Part shown: in pieces, positions 52,589 through 61,104 of the stretch
Numbering within the stretch: position 1 is the first letter of the stretch
Layout: every line of letters begins with the position of its first letter
Source of the DNA: Actinomycetota bacterium
Lineage (GTDB): Bacteria; Actinomycetota; Acidimicrobiia; Acidimicrobiales; Ilumatobacteraceae
Length of the DNA stretch: 64,000 nt
Assembly (NCBI GenBank): GCA_016870865.1
Contig: VGAC01000007.1
Coordinates: 52,241-116,240, forward strand
Direction of reading: 5' to 3'
Notes under the pieces: model-generated
Databases searched by the model: none
What the model was told of the DNA's origin: nothing
What the model saw: the letters and a program-made list of their open reading frames with translations, nothing else
Position numbers and translations under genes: made by a program

Positions 52589-54042
52589 CCGCGATTGACA
52601 ACGACCCGGGCGTTTCGCATTCCCGCGGGGCCAAGGTGCAGGAAATCTTAAAGACCGACACCCGTCCGGTGCCCAAGGCCTTTCTCGACTTCGCCAGCCC
52701 GTATGTGGGTATGGAAGAAGTACCCAAATCACGGTTCACCTCGCCCGAATTCGCCGCGCTCGAAAAGCGCTACGTCTGGATGAAGACATGGCAGTTCGCC
52801 TGTCTGGAAGATGAAATCAAGGAGCCAGGATCGCACGTCGTGTACGACGTCGCTGACGAATCGCTCATCATCATTCGCGGCAAGGACGGCCTGATCCGCG
52901 CCCTGCACAACGCCTGCATGCACCGCGGTACGCGCCTGGCCGATGACGAAGGACGCGTTGACTCCTTCATGTGCCCGTTCCACGGATGGGAATGGGACAA
53001 CAAGGGTGACCTGGTGAACGTGCCGGGTTCGTGGGATTTCCCGCAGTTCCTCAACGGTTCCAAGCCCACGTGCCTGCCGCAGGCGAAAGTCGCAACGTGG
53101 GACGGTCTCGTCTTCATCAACTTCGACCTGGAAGCCAAGCCCTTCCACGAATACGCAGCAAAAATGATCGACCATTTCAGGGAGTTTCCTCTCTCGAAGC
53201 GCTACAAGGCCTTCCACGCCGTCAAGGAGGTCGATTGCAACTGGAAGGTTCTGATGGAGGCCTTCAGCGAGGGCTACCACGTGCTCGTCACGCACCCACA
53301 GATCGTTGCATTTTGCGGGGACGAAAACAGCGAGTACTCCATCTATCCCGACAACCCGGAGGTCTCCCGCTTCTTCAACCCGTTCGGTGTTCAGTCCCCA
53401 CATATCGTCGAGACTCTCTCTGAAGAAACGATCGCCGAAGAGTTCGTTGCGTTTTCCAGCCGCAGCCGCGGGTACGCCGACCAGACACGGCCCGAAGTTC
53501 CAGCAGGTGTCGAAGCCCGCGCGTACGTCGCCGAGACTTTCCGGGAGCGGATGTCGGCGATGTTCCGCGCCAACCTCGACAACTACTCCGACTCTGAGAT
53601 TCTCGACGCGGTGCTCTATCACCTATTCCCCGCCTTCGCGCCGTGGGCAGGGATCGGTCAGCCGTTGATGTACCGCTGGCGTCCGGGGCGTACCCCCGAC
53701 ACGGCGTTCATGGATGTCATCCGCATGGTTGCCGTTCCCGACAACGAGCCCAAACCCGACCCTGCGCCCACGGCCCGTCTGCGCCGCGAACAACGCTGGA
53801 TCGAAGCGCCCGGTATGGCCGGATTGGCAGACGTCTTCGAGCAGGACATGTCGAACCTCCCGTTTGTGCAGCAGGGACTCAAGTCGACGGGCAAGAAAAC
53901 CGTCACCTACGCCAGCTACATGGAGGGTCGCCTGCGTCACTTCCACAAGATGCTCGACATGTACATCGAGGAGGGATTGCGCGCCGACGGTAAGAGCCTG
54001 GATGTGCTCGATCCGCATCGCGTGGGTGCTCAACTCGATTGA
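52585..54042 (+). CDS. Rieske non-heme iron oxygenase alpha subunit
   Basis: A 485-residue ring-hydroxylating oxygenase. The Rieske cluster ligands are in CMHRGTRL near residue 112 and CPFHGWEW near 132. The mononuclear iron site is probably EAFSEGYHVLVTHPQ near residue 225, with the aspartate farther on. It would hydroxylate or demethylate an aromatic or other ring. It needs a ferredoxin and reductase that are not encoded beside it. The ATG overlaps the EthD-like gene by 4 bp. The P450 gene follows 40 bp later. Confidence 0.9.
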   Translation: MTAIDNDPGVSHSRGAKVQEILKTDTRPVPKAFLDFASPYVGMEEVPKSRFTSPEFAALEKRYVWMKTWQFACLEDEIKEPGSHVVYDVADESLIIIRGKDGLIRALHNACMHRGTRLADDEGRVDSFMCPFHGWEWDNKGDLVNVPGSWDFPQFLNGSKPTCLPQAKVATWDGLVFINFDLEAKPFHEYAAKMIDHFREFPLSKRYKAFHAVKEVDCNWKVLMEAFSEGYHVLVTHPQIVAFCGDENSEYSIYPDNPEVSRFFNPFGVQSPHIVETLSEETIAEEFVAFSSRSRGYADQTRPEVPAGVEARAYVAETFRERMSAMFRANLDNYSDSEILDAVLYHLFPAFAPWAGIGQPLMYRWRPGRTPDTAFMDVIRMVAVPDNEPKPDPAPTARLRREQRWIEAPGMAGLADVFEQDMSNLPFVQQGLKSTGKKTVTYASYMEGRLRHFHKMLDMYIEEGLRADGKSLDVLDPHRVGAQLD

Positions 54043-54082
54043 ATCGACGTGTCGCGGCGAACAACGTCATGGGGGTGAACAC

Positions 54083-55327
54083 GTGTTGTCAGTAAAGGAG
54101 GCGGGCCAGGTCTTCGTCGACCCGGCTGCCTATGCCGACGAAGAATTGTTCTTTCGGGCCTGCACCGTGCTGCGGCGGGAGGATCCAGTTCATCTCGTCG
54201 AACACGAAAACTTCAATCCCTTCCACGCCGTCACGCGGCACGCCGACGTCTTGTCGGTGGAACTTCGCAGCAACATCTTCCGCAACGAACCGAGGCCGGT
54301 TCTCGGCACGCGGGCCGACGACGAAAGAGCCGCCAAGAACGGCAATTTGTTGCGGACGCTGATCCATGTCGACGGCGAGGAACATCGCGCCCTGCGCGGA
54401 ATCACCTCTGATTGGTTCCTTCCCAAGAGCCTGGCCAGACTCGACCAACGGCTCTCCGGCTTGGCCCGCGCATCGGTTGACCGGATGGTCGAACTCGGTG
54501 GCGAATGCGACTTTGCGCGTGACATCGCCATGCCACTGCCCCTCAACGTGATCCTCGCGATCCTCGGCTTGCCCGAGAGCGACTATCCGCGAATGTTGAA
54601 ACTGACCCAGGAACTCTTCGGCAGTGCCGATGAGGAGATGCGCCGGGGGTCGACCCCCGAGGACTTGATCGCCGTCGTCCAGGACTTCTTCGCCTATTTC
54701 ACCGACCTCACACGCCAGCGCCGCGAAGAACCCCAGGACGATCTCACCTCGGTCATTGCCAACGCACTCATCGACGGCCGACCTCTCACCGACATACAGA
54801 CGATCTCTTATTACGTGATCGCCGCAACGGCGGGTCACGACACGACATCTGCCTCCATGGCGGGTGGCCTGCAAGCGCTCATCGAGAACCCCGATCAACT
54901 GGACTTGCTCAGGACCCACCCCGAGCACATTGGGACCGCCGTCGACGAGATCATTCGATGGGTCACACCCGTCAAGCACTTCATGCGCAACGCCATCGAA
55001 GATGCCCAAGTCGGCGGAAAAACGATCCGCAAAGGTGAAAGTCTCTTGCTGTCGTACCCATCGGCGAACCGCGACGAGTCTGTCTTCTCCGACCCTGATC
55101 GCTTTGACGTCACTCGGAGCCCCAACAAGCATCTCGCGTTCGGCTTTGGCGTTCACTATTGCCTCGGCGCTTTGCTCGCGCGCATGGAACTGAGGGCCTT
55201 GTTGAGCGAACTCATCCCCCGCCTCGACCACGTCGAGTTGGCGGCGGAACCCGCGCTTGTCAAGACAATCTTCGTGGGCGGCTTGAAGCGTTTGCCGATC
55301 AGGTACGTGGTACGAGACGCATCGTGA
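54083..55327 (+). CDS. Cytochrome P450
   Basis: A 414-residue soluble bacterial P450. The I-helix motif ATAGHDTTSASM holds the oxygen-activating Thr, the K-helix has DEIIRWVTP with the ExxR pattern, and the heme loop FGFGVHYCLGALLARME has the cysteine ligand. The substrate is unknown. The frame is open upstream into the Rieske gene. GTG 54083 is favoured by the GGGGGTG ribosome site five bases before it. Its stop overlaps the MFS gene start (GTGA). No own ferredoxin is encoded next to it. Confidence 0.88.
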   Translation: MLSVKEAGQVFVDPAAYADEELFFRACTVLRREDPVHLVEHENFNPFHAVTRHADVLSVELRSNIFRNEPRPVLGTRADDERAAKNGNLLRTLIHVDGEEHRALRGITSDWFLPKSLARLDQRLSGLARASVDRMVELGGECDFARDIAMPLPLNVILAILGLPESDYPRMLKLTQELFGSADEEMRRGSTPEDLIAVVQDFFAYFTDLTRQRREEPQDDLTSVIANALIDGRPLTDIQTISYYVIAATAGHDTTSASMAGGLQALIENPDQLDLLRTHPEHIGTAVDEIIRWVTPVKHFMRNAIEDAQVGGKTIRKGESLLLSYPSANRDESVFSDPDRFDVTRSPNKHLAFGFGVHYCLGALLARMELRALLSELIPRLDHVELAAEPALVKTIFVGGLKRLPIRYVVRDAS

Positions 55328-56559
55328 GGCAAGCCGATGCTTCGCAAGGCACCTTCGGCGTCTTGCGGCTCACATCATTCCGCTTGTTGTGGTACAACAC
55401 CCTCGGCTTCATCCTCGTCCAGTCGACTCAACGGTTCGCTTTCGTCTGGCTGGTTCTGGAACTCGGGTCGAAGTCCGATGTCAGTGGCCGGTTGCTTTTC
55501 GTCATGGGCCTGCCGGCGCTTTTCATCTCTTTGCCCGTCGGCGTGATGTCCGACAGGGTCAACCGCCGAATGCTGCTGCTCCTGAGTCAGACGGGTGCGT
55601 TCGTCGTGACCCTCGTGACCTCTCTGCTCGTGTCCGCCGATCGCATCACGACGGGCTCGGCAACATTGTGCGCGGCGGTTCTCGGTCTCTTCGTGGCAAT
55701 CGGCCAGCCGGTACGCGCGGCCATCGTTCCCACGCTCGTGCCGCCGGAGCACCTGATGAATGCCATCATCGTCTCGGTCGTTGCCTCGAATCTCGCGCTC
55801 ATCCTGGGCCCGGCCATCGCGGGCCCGGCCATCAGCCGTTGGGGCATCGAGGGGGCCTTTTGGGTCCAGGCGGTCCTCTACGGGGTCGGCTTCCTTGCTC
55901 TCGTGCCCTTGAAACTGCCGGCCATGGTGCCCCACACGCACCGCCCTTCACTGCGCAGCGAACTGGCCACGGGGGTTGGCTTCATCGTTCGCCACCCCGA
56001 TATCCGGACGCTCTTCATCCTCCTCACGGGAAGCGTCATTTTCATGATGTCACCGTGGATGGTTCTCGGGCCCCAATTCGCACGGGAAGAAGTCGCCGCC
56101 ACGGGGGCATCTGCAACGTTCCTCTACACGCTGCTCGGCCTCGGACAGTTCGTCACGTCCATGTGGCTCTTGCGCAATTCACATCGCGTCAAGCAAAAAG
56201 GGCTCTGGTTCATGCTGGCTCTGACGACCGGTGCAACGGTTCAAATCCTCATCGGTCCTGCACCGTCGTACCTCGCCCTTGCCCTGATCCTGTTTGCATG
56301 GGGTCTCACCGGTGGGTTCTACCTGAACCTCAATCAGGCCCTCCTGCAGGGAAACACGCCGCCTGAAGTGATGGGCCGCGTCATGTCGGTCCACAGTCTT
56401 TTGATGGTCGGCCTGGCCCCGATGGGAGCCCTCCTCATCGGCTACGCCGCCCGCCACCTGCGTTCACTTCCCGAGACGATCTCAGGCACGGGAGCGGCGA
56501 TGCTCGTACTCGTTCTCGTCGTGCTCCTCACACAGCGCCGATTCCGCACGTTGTCTTGA
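55324..56559 (+). CDS. MFS transporter
   Basis: A 411-residue major facilitator superfamily protein with about 12 membrane helices. Between helices 2 and 3 it has VMSDRVNRRMLLLL, the usual MFS loop. There is no specific efflux motif I recognise beyond the general pattern. The GTG start overlaps the P450 stop by 4 bp, so it is the last gene of the oxygenase set and may move the substrate in or the product out. Confidence 0.85.
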   Translation: MRQADASQGTFGVLRLTSFRLLWYNTLGFILVQSTQRFAFVWLVLELGSKSDVSGRLLFVMGLPALFISLPVGVMSDRVNRRMLLLLSQTGAFVVTLVTSLLVSADRITTGSATLCAAVLGLFVAIGQPVRAAIVPTLVPPEHLMNAIIVSVVASNLALILGPAIAGPAISRWGIEGAFWVQAVLYGVGFLALVPLKLPAMVPHTHRPSLRSELATGVGFIVRHPDIRTLFILLTGSVIFMMSPWMVLGPQFAREEVAATGASATFLYTLLGLGQFVTSMWLLRNSHRVKQKGLWFMLALTTGATVQILIGPAPSYLALALILFAWGLTGGFYLNLNQALLQGNTPPEVMGRVMSVHSLLMVGLAPMGALLIGYAARHLRSLPETISGTGAAMLVLVLVVLLTQRRFRTLS

Positions 56560-56584
56560 CTTCGTCCGGCGGCGTCGTGGGTCC

Positions 56585-56590
56585 TAAGGT
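56585..56590 (+). promoter_or_regulatory. -10 hexamer TAAGGT before the cupin gene
   Basis: TAAGGT ends 6 nt before the ATG at 56597, so the cupin gene appears to be transcribed separately from the MFS gene. Confidence 0.5.
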
Positions 56591-56596
56591 CGCAGT

Positions 56597-56947
56597 ATGT
56601 CCAACGCAGCAGTCTGGCGGTCCAACCCCGACGATGTCGAGCCGTTGGTCGCCACCAACCCGAACATCAAGGGTGAGGTCCACGTGCGAATTCTCAGCCG
56701 AACACCGACGGTTCTCGAGAACACTTTTCCACCCAACACCTGGTTGGGTCGTCACGTGCATACCTGCGACACGCTCTACATCGTCAAGCGAGGTGAGTTC
56801 CACATCGAAGGCGAGGGAGTCTTCGGGCCCGGCGAGGTGCGGTTCGTCGCCGAGGGACACGCCTACGGCCCCGAGTGGGCCGGCCCCGAGGGCGCAACAC
56901 TTCTCATCGTCGCTGTCAACGGCAACTTCGGCACCGACTGGATCTAG
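56597..56947 (+). CDS. Small cupin-domain protein
   Basis: A 116-residue single cupin barrel. The first motif is WLGRHVHTCDTLYIVKRGEF with His and the acidic partner displaced relative to the consensus, and the second is FGPGEVRFVAEGHAYGPEW with a His. A metal may be bound by H53, H55 and H83 (counted from the start). It could be a sugar- or quercetinase-like enzyme or a simple binding protein. I cannot tell. It converges on pyruvate kinase with a 25-bp gap. Confidence 0.8.
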   Translation: MSNAAVWRSNPDDVEPLVATNPNIKGEVHVRILSRTPTVLENTFPPNTWLGRHVHTCDTLYIVKRGEFHIEGEGVFGPGEVRFVAEGHAYGPEWAGPEGATLLIVAVNGNFGTDWI

Positions 56948-56972
56948 GGCCGCGAATCGGGCGGGGCGTCCA

Positions 56973-58331
56973 TCAAGGCTCGGAATGGAGCCACAGCGTG
57001 TCGGCGTCGGAACGTGGGCTCGTGCGCGAGGCGCACACCACAACCCGCTGGCCCGCCTGAACCCGACCCGCGGCACGCACGGCCTCCAGAGCCAGCGGAA
57101 TGGCCTCCTCGATGCGTCCGGGCCGGTCGACGACCGTCGGCTCCACGCCTCGCAAGGCGACTAGTAGTCGTGCTGTGGCAGGATCGGGCGTGACGGCAAG
57201 AATCGGAGTGCTGGGCCGACAGGCGGCCAACAAACGGGCGCTGTAGCCCGTGTAGGTGAGAGCCAAAATCGCATCGGCTCCGATCCGCTTGGCGAGCGCG
57301 CTGGCCGCGGCCGTGACCGCCGCCGTGGCAGGGTTGGCGTCTGCAAACAGATTCGGCAGGTTGACGTCGGCCTCGGCTCCCCGACAGATCCGTGCCATGG
57401 CCCGCACCGCACCGGCGGGGTCGTCCCCCACTGCTGTTTCACCCGACAACATCACCGCATCGAAGCCGTCGCGCACAGCCGCCGAGACGTCGGCGACCTC
57501 GGCACGGCTCGGACGAGTCGATGAGATCATCGACTCGAGCATCTCTGTCGCACAGATCGAAACCTTCCCCGCCTCGATGGCCCGCCGTGCGAGGCGCCTC
57601 TGGACGGGCGGCACGTCCTCGTAGGGAATCTCGACCCCGAGGTCACCGCGCGCAGCCATCACGCCGTCACCAGCGGCAAGGATTCCATCAAGATCGGCGA
57701 GTGCCTGTGGGCGCTCGATTTTTGCGATCACCAAACCCGCGACACCAAACAAGTTGCGGACCTGTTCGACGTCGCGCGACGACTGCACGAACGACACCGC
57801 AACCATTTCCACGCCCGCCTCCCGAGCCACCGCAATGTCGGCACGGTCCTTGCCCGAGAGCAGATCCCCGGTGATCGAGGTGTCGGGCAGATTCACTCCT
57901 TTGCCGTGTTTGAGAACACCGCCGTCGACGATCCGAACGAGCAGTGACTCGCCGTCCACGGAAACGATGCGCGAGGAAATACGACCGTCGTGGAGCAACA
58001 ATCGTTGTCCCACTTGGATTGACAGTTCGCTCGCACCCTTCGTCAGTTCCTCGAGACCCAACTCAGCGTGGGTGAACCTCACCTCGTCGTCTCCGCCAAG
58101 CACGCGCTCCTCACCCACGTAGCGCATTTTCGGACCCTGAATGTCGACCAAAACCGCAGCGAGGGGTGCCGCACGCCGCACGAGTGCGATCGAATCGCGC
58201 AGTCTCTCGGTCGTGAGATGCGAGCAGTTCAAGCGGAACACAGAGGCGCCCGCCTCGACTAGCGCTCGTACTCCCTCATCCGACGCCGATGCCGGACCCA
58301 ACGTGGCAACGATCTTGGTTCTGCGGTCCAC
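56973..58331 (-). CDS. pyk: Pyruvate kinase
   Basis: A 452-residue pyruvate kinase, last glycolytic step, PEP plus ADP to pyruvate plus ATP. It has RTKIVATLGPAS at the N-terminus, VIAKIERPQALADLD with the catalytic lysine, MAARGDLGVEIP, and ATEMLESMI with SRAEVADVSAAV and DAVMLSGETAVG (cited in parts). It is a little shorter than PykF. The GTG start has GGAGG four bases before it, an SD-led case. It faces thrH divergently across 38 bp. Confidence 0.93.
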   Translation of the reverse strand: MDRRTKIVATLGPASASDEGVRALVEAGASVFRLNCSHLTTERLRDSIALVRRAAPLAAVLVDIQGPKMRYVGEERVLGGDDEVRFTHAELGLEELTKGASELSIQVGQRLLLHDGRISSRIVSVDGESLLVRIVDGGVLKHGKGVNLPDTSITGDLLSGKDRADIAVAREAGVEMVAVSFVQSSRDVEQVRNLFGVAGLVIAKIERPQALADLDGILAAGDGVMAARGDLGVEIPYEDVPPVQRRLARRAIEAGKVSICATEMLESMISSTRPSRAEVADVSAAVRDGFDAVMLSGETAVGDDPAGAVRAMARICRGAEADVNLPNLFADANPATAAVTAAASALAKRIGADAILALTYTGYSARLLAACRPSTPILAVTPDPATARLLVALRGVEPTVVDRPGRIEEAIPLALEAVRAAGRVQAGQRVVVCASRTSPRSDADTLWLHSEP

Positions 58332-58369
58332 TTTTCCTCCGTCAGCGCCTACGGGTGCGAGACTACGGC

Positions 58370-58990
58370 ATGGCCCTGGCCGCTGGCGCGACCCAAACGA
58401 TCGTCACACTCGACCTCGAAGGTGTCCTCGTACCCGAAATTTGGATTGCCATAGCCGAAGCAACGGGCATCAAGGAACTACGTCGCACGACGCGCGACGA
58501 GCCCGACTACGACGTCTTGATGCGCGGACGACTCAAGGTCCTCACTGCCCACGGATTGACCATGTCGGCAATCCAAGATGTCATCGCGACGCTGTCACCG
58601 CTCGTGGGTGCACGTGAATTCCTCGACGAACTACGGTCGGTCACACAGGTCGTCATCCTTTCCGACACGTTCGAGCAATTCGGTCGACCCCTGATGCGGC
58701 ACCTCGGCATGCCAACGCTCGTCTGCCATCGTTTGGTTGTCGAGAATGACCGCATCATCGACTACGAGTTGCGACTCGACGACCAGAAGCGCAAGGCGGT
58801 CGAAGCGTTTCGGGCGCTGAACTACCGCGTCATCGCAGCAGGTGACTCGTACAACGACACCGCAATGCTCGGCGCTGCGGACCACGGTTTTTTCTTCAAC
58901 GCTCCCGACAACGTCAAACGTGAATTTCCCCAGTTCCCCGCACTCGACACCTACGGCGACCTCCTCACCCGCATCGGTGGCGTGCTGTGA
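58370..58990 (+). CDS. thrH: Phosphoserine phosphatase / homoserine phosphotransferase (ThrH)
   Basis: A 206-residue HAD-superfamily enzyme matching ThrH, which can dephosphorylate phosphoserine and transfer phosphate to homoserine. The N-terminal motif LDLEGVLVPEIWIAIAEATG has the nucleophile region, then DEPDYDVLMRGRLKVL, VVILSDTFEQF and AAGDSYNDTAMLGAAD. The frame extends upstream. I chose ATG 58370 because the family starts close to it, but no hexamer or SD is clear. It may serve serine or threonine synthesis. Confidence 0.85.
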   Translation: MALAAGATQTIVTLDLEGVLVPEIWIAIAEATGIKELRRTTRDEPDYDVLMRGRLKVLTAHGLTMSAIQDVIATLSPLVGAREFLDELRSVTQVVILSDTFEQFGRPLMRHLGMPTLVCHRLVVENDRIIDYELRLDDQKRKAVEAFRALNYRVIAAGDSYNDTAMLGAADHGFFFNAPDNVKREFPQFPALDTYGDLLTRIGGVL

Positions 58991-59061
58991 ACGGACCCCG
59001 CCGTCACCGGTGCGGGACAACACGAGGTGCGGGCGCGCGACGGACGGGTGGACGGGGCGAT

Positions 59062-59784
59062 TCAGGAGCGGCCGAGAAGGCCGCCGATGACCCCACCCGC
59101 ACCCGGTTGGCCCGTCGGTAGAACCGACGAAATCCAGCCGATGAGTTCCTGCGGGTTTCTGGTTTGGGTCCACACACGTCCCGGACCCCGGAAATCAAGG
59201 ACAAGGCCTTCGCCGCTCTTGAACATCTGCACGATGCCACCCGTTGCCTTGCGGATACCCATCTGCACCGACGACTCGTAGGCCACCATGTGACCCGAAT
59301 CGACCGTGATGCCCTCACCACCCGCGAGATTCCACTCTTCGAGACCGCCGTAGCAGCCGAACACCACCAGTCCGTTGCCGTCGGCGCGAAGGATGAATCC
59401 GCCCTCGGATCCGAACATGTTCTTGAAACCACCCCACTGGGTATCGAGCGTGACCGATTTTTCGTTCGCCAACCAGCTGCCACGCGAAATGAACAACGGC
59501 ATCGAACCCGAAATCGTCTGCACTGTCAAGTCGCCGGGGAGACGAGCCGCGACGTCCACGAATCCGCCGGACGCCGGCGCCGTGTAAGTGGACACAAAGA
59601 GGCTCTCACCACCCAGCGTGGCGCGCTTGAGCGACTTCATGACGCCACCCTCGGCCTTGGCGACCAGGTTGACCCCCTCGGACATCGCCATCATGGCGCC
59701 GGACTCGACCTGTACGGCCTCACCACCGCCCAATTGGATGCGCGCTACGGAAAACGAAGGATTCTGACGAACCGTTACCTGCAT
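59062..59784 (-). CDS. AIM24 family protein
   Basis: A 240-residue beta-rich AIM24/TIGR00266-type protein. Characteristic parts are VQVESGAMMAMSEGVNL, GVMKSLKRATLGGESLF, GGFILRADGNGLVVFGCYGG and VAYESSVQMGI. The family is of unknown function and was first noted in mitochondria. The start is ATG 59784 rather than 59805, because TAGCAT ends 8 nt before it. The stop of prsW overlaps that hexamer. Confidence 0.85.
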   Translation of the reverse strand: MQVTVRQNPSFSVARIQLGGGEAVQVESGAMMAMSEGVNLVAKAEGGVMKSLKRATLGGESLFVSTYTAPASGGFVDVAARLPGDLTVQTISGSMPLFISRGSWLANEKSVTLDTQWGGFKNMFGSEGGFILRADGNGLVVFGCYGGLEEWNLAGGEGITVDSGHMVAYESSVQMGIRKATGGIVQMFKSGEGLVLDFRGPGRVWTQTRNPQELIGWISSVLPTGQPGAGGVIGGLLGRS

Positions 59785-59792
59785 GACCCGAG

Positions 59793-59798
59793 ATGCTA
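59793..59798 (-). promoter_or_regulatory. -10 hexamer TAGCAT formed by the prsW stop codon
   Basis: The TAG stop of the PrsW gene is the start of this hexamer. It ends 8 nt before ATG 59784. Confidence 0.5.
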
Positions 59799-60707
59799 GT
59801 CGCACCTCTCGTGCAGGGCGAGCTTCGTGAGCATCACGCGGCGCTCGTCGAAAGCGGGACGGTCACTGCGCGGGAGTTGCCGGCGCAAATGCCGTGTCGC
59901 CCGCAGGTCTCCGTAGGTGTCGAGCTCGATGGGCGACACATTGTGGGTGAAGGCCAGTTGCACCAAACGCCGGCGAACCAGCGCAACTTCGTCGCGCCGC
60001 ATGCGTCGCAAGCGTCGCACCATCACGAGGAACAGTACGACATGCGCCAGAAGAAGGAGCGCGAAGATGGAATTCAGACCAGAGGCATTCCATGCGGCAT
60101 GCAACAGCATCGCCGGTGCCAGTCCACGTATCGCGGCGTAGCGCCGTGAGCGTCCGCTGCGGACTGCCGCTCCGACGCTGAGTCCGACCCAGAGCGTGAA
60201 GTAGGGATGTGCAAAGGGTGAGAAGAGTCCGCGTAACGCGAAGACGAACCCAATCTCGTCCTCGGCAATGGCATCCGAGAAGTAGGTGACGTTTTCGACC
60301 ATCGCGAAGCCGAGACCCACGTATCCGGCGTAGACGGCGCCATCCAGAGGGGTGTCGAGATGACCACGCTTGGCGGCCCCGAGGATTCCGAGCGACTTCA
60401 TGAACTCTTCCGCCACGGGAGCACTAACCACGAGAGCAGCAGAGGATCCGACCGAGGCCGCGGTGACTTCATTGGCCACACTCGCGACCAAGGTGGAGAC
60501 TCCCGCACCCCACAGGAATGCGTTCCAGCGCATCGTCCGGGGCTCGGGCTCGAGACGATCGAGCCAGACGAAAGCCGGAACGGTGTAGGCCAACGGGACC
60601 ACTGCGAGCAAAAAGGCTGAAGGTGTGTCCGCTGCGTAGGCACCCACCGCCAAGAGCGCCACGAGGAACGCGACCACCAGCGACGAACGGACTTTTGTTG
60701 TCGCCAT
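59796..60707 (-). CDS. prsW: PrsW-family intramembrane metalloprotease
   Basis: A 303-residue membrane protein with about eight helices. The metalloprotease motifs are EEFMKSLGI within APVAEEF, FAMVENVTYF, HPYFTLWVG and HAAWNASG. In Bacillus, PrsW cuts an anti-sigma factor. The target here is unknown. The ORF is open to 60740, which is inside the tRNA. The ATG at 60707 starts 6 nt after the tRNA's 3' end. A cytoplasmic tail of about 80 charged residues follows the last helix. Confidence 0.88.
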   Translation of the reverse strand: MATTKVRSSLVVAFLVALLAVGAYAADTPSAFLLAVVPLAYTVPAFVWLDRLEPEPRTMRWNAFLWGAGVSTLVASVANEVTAASVGSSAALVVSAPVAEEFMKSLGILGAAKRGHLDTPLDGAVYAGYVGLGFAMVENVTYFSDAIAEDEIGFVFALRGLFSPFAHPYFTLWVGLSVGAAVRSGRSRRYAAIRGLAPAMLLHAAWNASGLNSIFALLLLAHVVLFLVMVRRLRRMRRDEVALVRRRLVQLAFTHNVSPIELDTYGDLRATRHLRRQLPRSDRPAFDERRVMLTKLALHERCD

Positions 60708-60713
60708 TTTTCG

Positions 60714-60797
60714 TGTCGAAGGGGGGACTTGAACCCCCACGCCCTTGCGGGCGCCAGCCCCTCAAGCTGGTGCGTCTGCCTATTTCGCCACTTCGAC
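60714..60797 (-). tRNA. tRNA-Leu (anticodon GAG)
   Basis: An 84-nt class II tRNA with a perfect 7-bp acceptor stem (GTCGAAG with CTTCGAC), discriminator A, D-arm, anticodon stem CCAGC/GCTGG enclosing TTGAGGG (anticodon GAG, reading CUC/CUU), a long variable arm CGCCCGCAAGGGCG and T-arm GGGGGTTCAAGTCCCCC. CCA is not encoded. It sits between secG and prsW on the same strand. The prsW start codon is 6 nt past the tRNA's 3' end. Confidence 0.97.
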
Positions 60798-60808
60798 GTG
60801 GATTACAG

Positions 60809-60837
60809 AGCCTAACTGCGGCCGGCCGAACCGCCAA
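60809..60837 (-). promoter_or_regulatory. tRNA-Leu promoter, -35 TTGGCG and -10 TAGGCT
   Basis: On the minus strand TTGGCG (60837-60832) and TAGGCT (60814-60809) are separated by 17 bp, and the -10 ends 11 nt before the tRNA 5' end. This is the best two-part promoter in the window. The precursor would have only a few leader bases. Confidence 0.6.
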
Positions 60838-60850
60838 CCAGGGTTGCGTG

Positions 60851-61090
60851 CTACTCGGCGAGGAGCATCGCAAGCGCGATCACGGTGAGGAACCACGCAA
60901 GTGCAAACACCGTCGTGATGCGGTTCAAGTTGCGCTCGGCGGCGGCCGAACCAAGAGCCGCACCGCCACCCCCACCGAACATGTCGGACAAGCCGCCGCC
61001 ACGCCCGCTGTGCAGGAGAATGCCCACGATCATCGCAAACATCGAAGCCACGTTGACAATCACGACGAAGATGGTGATGAGGTCGCGCAC
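60851..61090 (-). CDS. secG: Protein translocase subunit SecG
   Basis: A 79-residue SecG with two membrane helices, a hydrophilic loop with the family GRGGGLSDMFGGGGG stretch, and an AERNLNRITTVFALAW second helix (cited in parts). It aids SecYE in protein export. The GTG at 61090 has TAGCAT ending 8 nt before it, which includes the stop of oppF. In other actinobacteria secG often follows tpiA, but here it follows oppF. Confidence 0.92.
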   Translation of the reverse strand: MRDLITIFVVIVNVASMFAMIVGILLHSGRGGGLSDMFGGGGGAALGSAAAERNLNRITTVFALAWFLTVIALAMLLAE

Positions 61091-61098
61091 GGCGGAGA

Positions 61099-61104
61099 AT
61101 GCTA
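61099..61104 (-). promoter_or_regulatory. -10 hexamer TAGCAT formed by the oppF stop codon
   Basis: The TAG stop of oppF is the first half of the hexamer. It ends 8 nt before GTG 61090 (secG). Confidence 0.5.
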
